A DNA stretch of 64,000 bases, from contig NW_020653713.1 in the NCBI RefSeq assembly GCF_003589595.1, forward strand, positions 524,971-588,970, given 5' to 3'. A model generated the notes under the pieces. That model had not been told where the DNA came from and made no database searches. It worked only from the letters and a program-made list of their open reading frames with translations. The position numbers and the translations under genes were made by a program. This document shows, one piece after another, positions 19,261 through 30,549 of the stretch (the first letter of the stretch is position 1; each line of letters begins with the position of its first letter). This stretch comes from Hyposmocoma kahamanoa. Lineage: Eukaryota; Arthropoda; Insecta; Lepidoptera; Cosmopterigidae.

Positions 19261-20861
19261 TTTAAATTTTGGATTTTGTTACTAAAATATATATTATTGT
19301 TTAGTAACAATGGCTTTCGGCAATCGTGAACAAAAACATCATAATTTATTTTATTTAGTTATAATTCAGACAACTTCATAGGTCCACAATTGTGTTAGTA
19401 ACTCTTAGTTTATAATTAACAATGATTTCATCCTTTGAGTGAGTTTCCACATCAAAGGACAATCAAATGTCTTAGATATCGTCTTGAAGATGTTGTTACC
19501 GCTGTTCCACACTCTGTCTATAGGCGAGTTCGTTTTTTTGCGTAATACTGCGTTGAAACTGTCTGTGCGTGCCTTAACGAGCATGCTCGAGGCACTACAG
19601 AATAATGAAACTGCTAAAAGTTTACACCTGTGTAAAATCTATGGTATGGTAAGTGGTAGGCTATGGCCTAAAGCGCATCCTTGGCGGAGACCTACCCCAA
19701 CGGGACCTATAATTTAATGACGATAACGATGCTTCACAAGTGCTGCAATTCTTCAGCAACTTACACTGAGCTACAGCTAGTTCAGTTTACGGAAAGGCAG
19801 TAGAATAGTGTAAGCTACTACCCCCGGAATTCAAAATATGAATCGGACCATACCATCTAAGGTATAGAGGAAAACATTCGTATTTTGAAATAAGTCCTAC
19901 TTAAAAACCACTCGCACCTCTCAAAATTGAAGAACATACTTTCGAAGAATAATTTAATTTCTAACATCTCAAAACCGCGCCATGACCAAGGTGAACGATC
20001 TCCATTTCACGGGCGGTGCGCCCGCGCAGTCTTTAATTGTAATTACACAAATAAACTCACAGTGCGCTATGGCCCCTGTGCTATGAATCAAACCTTTTTT
20101 TTTCACTGATGAATCTAGTAATTAATGTTATTACGACTTAGATTTAATTAGACTACAGCAAGATCACATTGTGTGGGAGTCATTAAAAAGTGTAGCTCGT
20201 GTTGGTTTAAGGTTATGTAAGGCATTAATGATATTGCAGCATAAAAAATAGTGGGTGATTGATTGGATTCAATTTACAAAAAAGTTATCGTTTTTAACTG
20301 ATTAAAAAAAAACTAGTTTCTGTTCTCATAAATTGCGTTGTTTCTATAAAATACGATCCTACCTTCCTTACGTTCCTCCAGGTATAGAAATGAAATAGAA
20401 ATAATTAACTTTTAGTGCATAGAGGCCGTTGGCAGCACTTTACCAAAATGATTCCGTTCTTATTACGATGGACTTGCGGTTATTACTTCCGCGGTATCTA
20501 GGTGTGTGAGTAATTAGAGAGTATAATGAGACACTACGTAATTATGTTGAAGGTATTCCAGTGAAAATGGTAGCAATTTTCGAATGCGAAGCGGGCCGCG
20601 CTTTCCGGCGCAATGATTCATAATAGTTTATACGTCCGTCTGGTCCTGCGCATGCGGCTTGAGCGATGCGCGTACGACTGGCAATAGGATGCTTGCACAA
20701 TGCATTTACTGCTCAACTAGCGATTCTTTACAAATAATTCATAAGTCTTACCTCGTATCTCTACCTTGCAAGTCATGGAAAAAAATTGTATTGAACCTCT
20801 GTAAATGAGATTGTATGTTCTAATAACATGATTTTATAGTTTATTCATTATTTATTCACTG

Positions 20862-21075
20862 AATAGCGATGCTAGCCTGGTGGGAGAAAGGTTCCTTTTC
20901 GATTGAGAGGTTGACGGTTCTAATCCCTGTGGCGACACGTGCCTAAGACTTTAATTTTATAAATGACGGAAATTTTGTTAATATAAGTAGGAATGTGTCG
21001 TGATGAAACCTGCATCTTGAAGAAGGTTTGCAACCCTTGGAAAGCGTGTGTAGTCCCTAATCCACATTGGGTACA
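20862..21075 (+). repeat. SINE family C, longer copy
   Basis: The tRNA-like head 'CTGGTGGGAGAAAGGTTCCT' to 'GACGGTTCTAATCCCTGTGG' is followed by 'TTTAATTTTATAAATGACGG' and the body 'GTGATGAAACCTGCATCTTG', 'GAAGGTTTGCAACCC' and 'GCGTGTGTAGTCCCTAATCC'. It stops before the 'GCCTAAACC...AGACCCGTGC' end seen in other copies. Confidence 0.8.
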
Positions 21076-21224
21076 CACATTTCATAACTATTGTTATGAA
21101 ATAAATTAGGTACATACCTACTATTGTTCATATTATTGTTATTATTATCTCTTTAGACTCGCCTCTCCCGTGGCCTAAAAGATAAATTACTCTTATTATT
21201 AAATAATCATTTTAAATGTGGATG

Positions 21225-21352
21225 TGTAAGCGCAAATCTTAGCATTTAGTTATGTAATAACATTATGTTAACAATGAATGACTTAGGCTAAGATATTTTT
21301 TAATCTTGACAAATAAAGTGACAAATAAAGTTTTTGGATCTTTGAATCTTTG
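21225..21352 (+). mobile_element. LINE-like 3' tail
   Basis: An AT-rich 3' UTR-like stretch with 'CTTGACAAATAAAGTGACAA' and 'AATAAAG' ends in a short direct repeat 'TGGATCTTTGAATCTTTGA'. Polyadenylation-like AATAAA followed by a 7-8 bp tandem repeat is the usual 3' end of CR1/Jockey-type LINEs in insects. No coding region is attached. Confidence 0.5.
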
Positions 21353-22001
21353 ATGGTTGACCTTTTGCTATACACAGCAATTCTGTTGGCAATTATTTGT
21401 CAAAAACTTGTCTTCAGACAAGAATTTGTCAAAAAAAGGTACGTTTTTGATATACGTACCTACGTATATACTTTGCAGGTACAAACTAAAGTGATATAAC
21501 TCGTCGGTGTAATATTTTTTGAGGTGAACAAGTGTAACGTGGAATAATCATTTTTGGTTCGTTTGTTACTTTTGTATTTGCATACATGACATTACCGTAT
21601 ACGAGACATTCGATAACAATAGAGACGTGTTGTAAATATATTTTGAGGAAAATGGGAGGAGACGTAACAATCAGATGTTGAATATTTTTATTGTGATCAC
21701 AGTGTTAACCACGAGAGATAGCAATTTAGAAGACAGAAAGAAAGCCGGCACAACTATTCATCAAAATAATACTTGTGAATGCAGCTCTAGGTAATTAGGT
21801 AAACCTACGTACATACGAAGTCAGTTATTGAAAGTCTGATTACTGCGTCCTGGGGATATTACAAATATACCGTTCAGCCCCTACAGCGGCTTCCGCTCAC
21901 ATCGCGACCTGCACATTGAATGTAGAGACTTACTCATGGAGATATTGATTTATGAAATCCACATGTTTAAACATTGTGTGATGTCGAAATTGTTTTAAGA
22001 T

Positions 22002-22210
22002 ATCAAATGACGGGACAAACAAGTGCAGCGCATTGGCACTGCCACTGCGCTCGTCACCCTGAGACGTAAAGTTGACAAGTCCCATGTTTTTACCTGCACC
22101 CTTCAAAACCGGAACGAAGTAATGCTCATATTACTGCTTGGTGGCAGGAATAGGTTAGGTGGCAATACTTCCCTGGACTGGTGAATGAGTTCGACCAGGT
22201 TCGTCCAAAC
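22002..22210 (-). repeat. Family A repeat, copy 4 (internal deletion)
   Basis: Begins 'AAATGACGGGACAAACAAGT', jumps directly to 'GGCACTGCCACTGCGC', losing about 60 bp including the 'GATTTAAAG' hairpin arm, and ends at 'TTCCCTGGACTGG'. Hairpin 'CAGTAATATGAGCATTACT' survives. Confidence 0.82.
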
Positions 22211-22819
22211 GTAATCGTTTATTAAACTGTACTGTAAGAAAACATATGTATATATGATTATGTTGTAAAGTACCCATTCCATTTGTACACACAAGTAAGA
22301 AGTTTTGTGACGGTTACACCGAGAGTGTGTGTAAATAAAAGTCCTGACCTAGACTAGAAGGAATGATGGCTTATTATTTTTTCGAAGCGGCCGACCAAAG
22401 AACACGCCTCTTCTGCATATACCAAAGAGCATTTAGCGCGTAACCAGATTATATATACAATACTTTACATACAATACTTTTTCTACGAGTAAATAAAATA
22501 AGGAAACTCAACTAATATTAAATTTAATTAATAACGAAAGCCAAACAATTGCTACAAAAATAAAACCAAAGAGATAGAATAGAAGTGGCCAAGCATCGCT
22601 TATATTGTTACCAATCATTTGTTTTGATTTGATGTTTACCAATCGCGGTGCGCGTTCGGAAACGGACGCGTCCAATACGCAGTGAGAATTATTATAATCC
22701 GAGTTTCGCGCGGCATAGACCGCTGCGCGTAAGTGGCAATGGGGTTCCAACAACTCATAGCCAATGAGCTTTTGGCGTTTATCCAACACGCCATCGATCG
22801 ACGATGCTGACTTCGTCCA

Positions 22820-23300
22820 CTATCCAACTTCAACGAGGATGAGATGAGTGGCAAGATGATGTTGTTCAAGAGCCGAGGCAAAGCTGAGCAGATGCCATCT
22901 TGCCGGAGGGATGGAGGAGTGAAGACTCTCCAGGATGTTATCCTCCTGAAGGAGACTGACCAGCCGTAACCTATGTGGCACAGCACTGACAGGATCGAAC
23001 TTCCGTTCGGCAACACCGACGACGCGACGCTGCTGTACCTGTCGCGACTACGTTACTCCACGAAGTCTGAGGAGATAGTGGAGTACATCAGGCCAAAAGC
23101 CAAATACACCCTGATAGTCGAGCGGTTGGAGTCCCGCCACAACGTGAATTTTATTAATTCGTTTGTGGTGAGAGTGCCGACCGAACATCCATCGATGCAG
23201 GAAGAGTTTTGGCCGAAGGGTGTCATATATCGGCGATTTCGCGGCCGGTTACCCGACACCAGATTGCGCCACACGTCGCCGACAAGTACAATACGTGTAG
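22820..23300 (+). pseudogene. LINE ORF1/Gag-like relic
   Basis: A single frame is open from about 22820 to 23395 apart from one TAA at 22967-22969. It contains 'NEDEMSGKMMLFKSRGKAEQ', then after the stop 'DDATLLYLSRLRYS', 'KYTLIVERLESRHNVNF', 'SFVVRVPTEHPSM' and 'EEFWPKGVIYRRFRGRLPD'. From memory, 'fvV-vp------l---fWP-Gv--RRFrg' is a signature of ORF1 proteins of insect non-LTR elements. The ATG at 22973 follows the stop, so it need not be the original start. After 23300 the frame is hydrophobic and unrelated. It is unusually GC-rich for the window. A host gene cannot be ruled out. Confidence 0.5.
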
Positions 23301-23639
23301 ATTGGTTGTTGAGATTATTTTATTGTCACATTGTATTTGTCCTGTCTCTTATACAATTCAGTTTCACCCTCATCGTTCCCACTTTGGTCGACTAGAAAGT
23401 CCGGAACACTCCAAAATAGTCAGTGACATACCTACTGCACGTTGGCATGGAGCGCTTTGCTTCATCCTTTTAATGGGCACGGCAAAGGAACGAAATACAC
23501 TACCGACATTTCACAAAAACAACAATTTACAACTACAATCATAAAACTAATGAAGGCAAGAGTGAATAGGCACTACTTTAGCAAACGCGTACTGTCGGCC
23601 GCTGTGACAGTGGTCGCTTAACATCAAGTGAGATTGACG

Positions 23640-23890
23640 AGTGGTTTCTCGTTTTAGTGTAAATTAATAAACTTTTTGTTGTTTGTAAGAAAAGTGCACA
23701 AAGCCTTCAGTATTGAACTTCCACGATAGACAGTCAGCAAGCAGAAGCGCTTGCGCGGGCGCGGCCGGTGGCGATAACGGCGTCGGCGGTGCGCGTGCGG
23801 CGACAGCTGCGCGCGCAGATGTGTCGCTAGCCGGGGAAAAACGCTCAGCTGGACGAAGGTTAATGTTACTGACGTGAACCGGCAGCTCGG
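23640..23890 (+). promoter_or_regulatory. GC/CpG-rich island, possible promoter or 5' exon
   Basis: 23735-23850 is strongly enriched in GCG and CG ('GCGCTTGCGCGGGCGCGGCC', 'GCGCGTGCGGCGACAGCTGC') inside an AT-rich genome. An arthropod-type initiator TCAGT occurs just upstream at about 23713. No long ORF spans it. Such islands in insects often mark first exons of developmental genes; strand and function here are guesses. Confidence 0.25.
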
Positions 23891-24524
23891 CTTTTGAACT
23901 TAGGGACGCGCAGGAAAGGTGCTCTTAATAATAGCTATTCATATTATAATAACAACAAAGCGAAGGTCTACATAACTAAAGCGGGGACAAAACCTGTACA
24001 GAGATTACCAGTTTTCTGTATTTATATATACGTATATGTATTTTATGACGAAGTTGGACCCGCAAGGAAATTAATGGGAAGGTCTTTCACCTATCCCCAC
24101 TACCAGTAACATAAGCGACTCCACCCGGAATAAAATCTATAGTCACGGACAGCGCCAACACAAATTGAATAATTTCAGAATATACTATTGTGCAATGTCA
24201 AAAATGGATTATATAATGTATGTATTCTTTGATGACGTTTATTTCCTTTTGGTATTGTCCGTCTCAGATAATAATGGGACGGGCTTAAATGGCAACATTA
24301 GTCAATAGTAATTTGTGTGATGTTGACGGTACCATAACTGGTAGTAGTACGAAGTACTATAATATTAGGGTAGTAAAAAATTTAGCCCACGTTATAGATC
24401 TTTTCGTTCGCAAGATGATAATGGGATTTTTATTGTGCACTTGTCGCCCATTGGGCTTGTTTTATACCTGGTATTCACTGGGTTTTGATTTGTTTTACTG
24501 GATATTTCTATTTCTTTATATAGT

Positions 24525-25405
24525 AACTACTGTGCTGCTGTGCGCCGTATGATCAAAACAGACAGGCATGTGACATAACATGAGATTCGGGTATCTTTAG
24601 GCATAGGCATGAGTCAAATACACTCATTACTACACAAACATTTGGGTGTGAAAAATCTGTGCTCTCGGTGGATCTCACACAATTTGACTGAGGTTCAAAA
24701 AATGGATCGCGTCTCTTGGTGCTATGCCATGCTTACCAGATTCGACGAAGGGGCGTCAAATTTGGTGTGGAATATAGTAACTGGTGACAAAACATGGATT
24801 TATAGTTACGATCCCAAAACAAAGCAGCAATCGAGCGTATGGGTCTTTCGAGATGAGCCGAAACCAGCAAAAGTGGCGCGCGTGCAAAGTGTCTCTAAGC
24901 GGATGACTGCTTCTTTTTTTTAATAAAACTAGACTCGTGGCTACTGTTGCTGTTGGAGAATCGTTGTACCGTGAATAGAGATTGGTACACGACCATTTGT
25001 TTGCTGGAAGTTATTGACAAACTCCGTAAAAATATATCATCTTGCACCACGATAATGCCAGTTCTCACACGAATTCTCAGACAAATAAATTTTTGAAGGT
25101 GAACAACGTTGACGTTATAAGCCATCTCGCGTACAGTCCCGACCTGGCACCTTGTGACTTTTATTTATTTTCAAAAATTAAGAACCAGGTACGCGGTCAA
25201 CGATTTTCATCACCTGAAGAGGCTGTCGAAGAGTATGAAAAATATGTTTCAGAGATTGTCACGGAGGAGTGGCATAAAATGTTTTCAAAATTGGTTCATT
25301 CGTATGAAAAAGTGCATTAACGCTAACGAAGAATATTTTGAGAAACAATAAATTCATTTCTGATCATTTATAGTATTTTTTCTTATTCATTCCGGAAACT
25401 TATAG
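24525..25405 (+). pseudogene. Mariner transposase pseudogene
   Basis: Coding relic with 'AAVRRMIKTDRHVT', a stop, 'HEIRVSLGIGMSQIHSLLHK', 'RWISHNLTEVQKMDR', 'GDKTWIYSYDPKTKQQS' (first catalytic Asp), then a frameshift at the T-run 24913-24922. It resumes with 'ILHHDNASSHT' (second Asp, about 25043) and 'AYSPDLAPCDFYLFSK' (third Asp, about 25140). Asp spacing fits mariner D,D34D transposases. The N-terminal DNA-binding part is missing or unrecognisable. After the C-terminus, 'TTCTTATTCATTCCGGAAAC' (25379-25398) probably includes the right terminal repeat. No matching left end was found. Dead, but still readable. Confidence 0.92.
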
Positions 25406-25409
25406 TGCG

Positions 25410-27260
25410 CCACACGTACAGCATGCCTAATGGTGTAATAGCCTTAGATGATACCAATGTGCAGCAGTGGCATGTACGTGTTTTGCACTTAATACTATGG
25501 CGAGATATGATGTACAGTTTTTTGCTCTATTGAAAGGAGGCGTGACACGTTTAGGTCTATTGTAAAGCCTAAAGGCAGGTGCGACGCAATTATGAACACT
25601 GCAAAGGTCGAACGAAGACCCCGAGGTTGAAAACAAAGTAACGGTACCTCAAATGCTGTACCCGTATTATAATTATTATACTTTTATATGTTAGATATTT
25701 AACACGTGTTACGAAATTTATATAAAAAAAGAACTAAGGGATACGAGTATAATAAAGGAGAATCAAGACGAATAGGTCTCTACTTGTACGATTTTAGCTT
25801 TATTACGATTGGTAACAAAATGGTCCCGAGTTGTAGTTATTGCGAACCCACATAAGGCAGAGGGTAAACCATCATTGGATTTGTTCAGTGGAATAGAATG
25901 TTGAATGCTGAAACTTATTAGGCAACTTGTACTAGATAATAAACTAAGCCTCATTACTATCCCTACATAGATTTCAATATATTTAGATGCGTCATTGTCA
26001 CTATTCAATCCACATTTGTCGGAATGATTCCACGGGAAAGGCATTGTCAATAACATGTTTATTCATTTTCTGTTTATTTATCGATTGCGTGATTCTCCAC
26101 AGAATAAAAAAATACAATATTTACTGAAATGAAACAAACGAATAACATAAGGCTAGAGTAAATTGTTGGAATTGGGTCATGTGACAGATGACCGAAAAGC
26201 GGTGTTCCTTTTTGTGGCTAAGGCAACGTGTTACCATCCTTGAGTATTCCATGGAGTCAAGACGGACTAGATATAACACGATAGATTGTTCTCTTGTAGT
26301 AAAAACTGCTGCCATCATCAAGTGTGAGAAGAAATTCAACTGGTTAAGAACGCTCTGTGTGTCGAAGTGATTCATATTTCGACAATAGTGAATCGCTTAA
26401 TACGTACATGTGAGAGATATTTCCGCGTTCCACATATAAGTTGCGTAAAATACATTACCAAGTTAAGAAGTGAACTTACTTTGTCGTACAACTTCAAGAG
26501 ATCTACGCAGTAACTTTTCAGTTCCTATAAATCGAGTCTATCATTTTGTAAGTGCAAATTAATTAACCCATAAAAAGCTGAATGATAGGTATATATATCT
26601 ACATACCTACATCACATCAAATTAAACGAACATATTTTTTATTAATACTCCAAAACAATTTTCCTACAATCCTCTATGCTCGATAGGATATGCTTTTAAG
26701 TTTTTCTTCGTCTGTTACGCGAGTAGCGATGAGGTGACGGAGACAGTCGGGCGTTTTTGTTGTTCACGGGATGCGACCCATCCGGTAGTAGATTGATCGC
26801 ACTTGACGTTTGAACGAAGCCTTACGACTTAGACGCGTTATTTGTGTCTCAGAATGAAACAGGGAACTGGCAACCTGAGACTGTGTTGCTAACGGTTGCC
26901 GAGGAGTTCAGGAAAGATGGCAGGTATTCGGCTAGATTAGTGGCACTGCAGACAGACAGCTTTTCTTTTGGAAGATTATAGTGTTTTAGAGCTTCTAGAG
27001 CGTTTAGAGAGCATTAGAGCTATTGAATGAAAATAAAGAGGCGACATTGTATAGGTAACGTCGTTGTTACTTTATGTTTCGTTCTTAATAATTACCTTAA
27101 ATGAGAGTCTAATAAACTCGAATCCAATAAGCAATATCTTTTCTATTGGATGCATTATTTTACAGATCGGAGCAAGCGCAAATTCGATTTTCATTGAGAA
27201 TCCAATAAACGTTTCGCACGAGAAAGCTATCAAAATTTCAACGCCGAACGAACACACAGA
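25410..27260. other. No gene recognised
   Basis: No known repeat or convincing ORF. A segment at 26700-26960 is somewhat GC-richer and exon-like in composition, but its ATG-led frames stop within 12-13 codons. Confidence 0.35.
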
Positions 27261-27760
27261 GCGCGTTATCAGCGGTGTGACGTGGCTACGCCGCGCCGGC
27301 GCACCTCGCCGCGCCGCTTATCGCGCACCACAACATGTGCGAAAAAGTCCGGAAAGATACCATCAGTGTACCTAACATGCCTATTCCAGCTAAATAATTT
27401 GTAACTACTCTTGTTGGAAGTGAATTCTGCCGATTCCAAATTGTTACTATTTACCAAACACATTTTCTTTTAGCGATTAAATGTTACTTGAACTTCATTG
27501 TCAAAATCATCCATTTTCTCCTTTTCAAACGTCACTTTCATTACCGGTAAGGTGTATATTTATAGATAATAGAGTTCCTATTTGGGTGACGTATTGTTTT
27601 TACCGCTTTCAGATAAGATATATAAGCATTGCTACTCACGTAAAACTCTCGAGTACTTTCTATTGAATCAATGTCAACGACATTCGAGAGGGATTACATT
27701 ATAGAGCCTATCAAATATTATGGGATTCATTAGAGTCAATAAACCTCAGTGTTATCATAT

Positions 27761-28333
27761 CTATAGGCAATAAAGGTCGATAGAGACGATAACACTGGAA
27801 GGCATCAGAGCGGCGCGGGCGCGTCCATCCGCTGACAAATACACAGGAACAGATTTGTAAATAATTAACCGAAACCAATCCCGTGTTATGAAAAAGCGAG
27901 CACCAAAACCGGCCACTCGATATCCAGCCGGTGTAGACCATTGTTTGTATTTACAAGTACTTTCGGTAATTAGTTGTGCAATCATTCTTTCCACTCGAGC
28001 ACATTCAGCAAGTGACAAAGCGTCGTCTTTTGTGTCAACAATTTCTTTGTCTTTTACTTGTATCGAATGCTTTATTGCATGTGGAGCCCTTTCATCATCG
28101 AAATGAGCTGCATCGGTAATTCTTGCGATTGCATCGTTCGTCCGTTTTGGTCGGCGTTCGTAATTTACTGCCCCGTCGACACGAGCGTGATGGCTGGGTT
28201 TTTGGCGCGAGTCAGGTGTCGCGAGTAAACAGATACAGCGTTCCCGGATGACCCTCGGGTTAAGGCTGGGATCGGTGGCGGTGCGAACATTCGCGGCACG
28301 TCCTTTGTTAGCCGTTTTGTTTTGGAGTACCAT
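27761..28333 (-). CDS. Unrecognised 190-codon ORF in a GC-rich block
   Basis: From the first ATG of the frame (codon at 28333) to the stop near 27761 it is open for 190 codons; the same frame is open 38 codons further upstream without ATG. The middle ('KDKEIVDTKDDALSLAECAR', 'VERMIAQLI') is charged and helix-like; the N-terminal part is Arg-rich, the C-terminal part hydrophobic. No family recognised. High GC lowers stop frequency, so chance is a serious alternative. It lies head to head with the candidate exon at 28454. Confidence 0.22.
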   Translation of the reverse strand: MVLQNKTANKGRAANVRTATDPSLNPRVIRERCICLLATPDSRQKPSHHARVDGAVNYERRPKRTNDAIARITDAAHFDDERAPHAIKHSIQVKDKEIVDTKDDALSLAECARVERMIAQLITESTCKYKQWSTPAGYRVAGFGARFFITRDWFRLIIYKSVPVYLSADGRARAALMPSSVIVSIDLYCL

Positions 28334-28960
28334 CCGGTTCCTGGTGGTGGGGCGGCGGGGACAGGTGGGCGCAGGTAGCGCGCGCGGCGGCAGCCAGTCC
28401 ACCTCGGCGCGTTGAGCTGCGCGCGCGCCTCGTTCGTTTAAATACACTCAAATATGGAAATGGCAACTCAGCCCGCGACAGGTGCGCGGCCGCGGCATTC
28501 GTGCACGTGTACTATTTGTGAGTGCGCTGATGCTGCGTCCTCCTCATCGGCCCCGACTCGCCGGTAAGTCTTTTCCATATTAATACGGTGAAGTTTTGAA
28601 CTTTGGAACTGGCTGGCGCGGTTTTGTCGTTTCTGTAATAACAGCGTCGGTTTGCTCACGCGCATCTGTCGTTCCGTTTCGGTGCAGCTGCTAGCGGTTG
28701 AATAGGTAGGTATAATATGATATTTATTTCTTGTCGTCTTCAAGGGAATGGAGTCTTCCTTGCCGCGTGTGGTCTAAGTAAGGGCTCTAACACAATTAGT
28801 GTGTGAAGCCGGCCGGTTCACACGGTGTCGATGGCGGTGTTTTGCGTGTTGCTGTTGCCTGGGTAAATATTGGCTCGATACCGTCCACGGCCGCCGCCCG
28901 CGCCGCCGCGCCGCTCTCGCTGCTTGTAAACGTACTGTTATCGATTCCACGCATGCGTCA
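28120..28960. promoter_or_regulatory. Main GC/CpG-rich island
   Basis: Dense in CG dinucleotides, especially 28340-28440 ('GCGCGCGGCGGCAGCCAGTC') and 28880-28920 ('GGCCGCCGCCCGCGCCGCCG'), against an AT-rich surrounding. It contains the best candidate coding exon of the window (28454-28563). The most likely site of a host gene promoter in this window, though no motif proves it. Confidence 0.35.
28454..28563 (+). CDS. Candidate first coding exon with GTAAGT donor
   Basis: ATG at 28454 has A at -3 and G at +4, a favourable start context. The frame is open for 36 codons ('MEMATQPATGARPRHS', 'CTCTICECADAASSSS', 'APTR'), and at 28563 meets CCG|GTAAGT, a near-ideal 5' splice site. A stop (TAA) arises immediately if the intron is read through, as expected of a true exon end. 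The exon would end in phase 2. The peptide has a Cys cluster CTCTICEC and a Ser-rich end. No downstream exon was identified, so the product is unknown. It is too short to be judged by length alone. Confidence 0.33.
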
Positions 28961-29956
28961 CATTCGATGGTTATCTTTGCCGGATCTGGGTCATTGTTCT
29001 TTTGTTTTTCGTCTGTTGAGGCTTGATAACGTTTTCAACAATTTGTTTTCTTTTCTCAATCAAGTTTTGCATTAAGATTTTCCATGTAACGTTCATTTGT
29101 AGAACTCTACAAATTGCATGTGTGGCAAAATTGTATGTGGAGTCAGAATTGGAGTAGTCGTGTCACGTGTTCCGACATAAATTTGATTGTAATGACCGCG
29201 TGGGGTACACGTACAAGTCGCATTATTACAAGACAAAACTAACAAAAACTCGTCGGTCGCCGGCGAATAGGCACCGTCTCGTAATAGTGTTGTAACAAGC
29301 ATCTGGTAATCACTACGCCCCGACACTGAAGATAATTTTCGTATACTTACATAAGATTGTAACACAAGAACCTTGACTAAGTGCGAAATGAATTTGTAAG
29401 ATTGTGAGAAGAAATATGCAATAAACATCGGGACATTTTCCCAGGCAACATTTTTGTCTAGTATCATTTTAAACCGTTTAAGAAAACTAGACGGCTAGAG
29501 GCAAAATTGCTCCCGAATCGTAGCCAATTGATTTTAACGTGTGAAGAAACGAATCATCAAAATTTAATCGATTCGAAGTTCCTAATATTACGACACGAAC
29601 GGTTGGAGCCGACACTATTAATTTAAAAATGTTTAGAGAATTACCATGCCAAGTATTACTAATTTTAAATGGGAACTCTTTGAAGACACCCAAACATAAG
29701 AAATTAGAACTACTTTTAGTGTTTCAATCTACCCAAACAACCTAATTAGATATCTCTGACCAATTAAAGACAAACATGATTTGAATCTAACAATGATTAT
29801 ATCTATATCGAAGTGACGGATTAATATAATAAAATTAAGTATAAAGCACAAAAGGCGCTGGTTCAATTTAAGGTAAATCTAAACACACATGGGGTTTAGA
29901 TTTCAATGAATATAGGGCAGTAAAGTAAAATATTCTTTAATTTTGGCGATCACAAT

Positions 29957-30547
29957 ATGAATACAATACTGACAGTTCTTTTGTATTGGTTTCAACACAC
30001 GGAGGTACGTCCAGTTATAAAATCGTTTCGTGGGACATGTCTTTTACTTGCTGACTTGAGACTCGAACGAAAGGTAAAGAGATGTTATTTCACTAGATTT
30101 CATGCCGCCTTCCGAAAGTGCCGCATCCAACCACAGCAGGGCTGGTTTATACTCGTGAGGCTCAGCTATTATAGTGGACTGAATAGGCAGGTTTTTTCTG
30201 CGCCCGCGCCGCTCCGTCGCGCACGGCGCACGGCTCGCCTCCGTGACCGCGCGAAATTTAGCTCTGACTCTATTTCATTACAATTTATCATTGCGTTTTC
30301 CTTAATTTCAGTATTATCTACGTTCCTGCGGACAGTTGTAGGCTTTGTTTCGAAAATTACAGATTTTTTTTTACATTTCAATGCTATTCGCTCGATATTC
30401 CAATCGTTATCTTATCTCGATTGCAAGTACTTGCCACAGATTTGCGTTTATAGTGACGAAAATAAGATATTTGTTTATTCAGTTGCGCTAGTAAATTCTA
30501 TGAAAAATAATTGCAATGCACCTCTTAGTATGTCATCGTCTACTTAA
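29957..30547 (+). CDS. Unrecognised 196-codon ORF
   Basis: ATG 29957 to TAA 30545-30547. The N-terminal half is Arg/Lys-rich ('LRLERKVKRCYFTRF', 'PLRRARRTARLRDRAK'). The second half has a hydrophobic run ('LQFIIAFSLISVLSTF', about residues 108-123) and ordinary residues after it. The frame passes a polypyrimidine-AG site ('TTTTCCTTAATTTCAG' at 30296-30311), a possible 3' splice site. No family match. Unusually long for chance at this composition, but codon use looks non-native and no splice structure confirms it. Confidence 0.2.
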   Translation: MNTILTVLLYWFQHTEVRPVIKSFRGTCLLLADLRLERKVKRCYFTRFHAAFRKCRIQPQQGWFILVRLSYYSGLNRQVFSAPAPLRRARRTARLRDRAKFSSDSISLQFIIAFSLISVLSTFLRTVVGFVSKITDFFLHFNAIRSIFQSLSYLDCKYLPQICVYSDENKIFVYSVALVNSMKNNCNAPLSMSSST

Positions 30548-30549
30548 AA

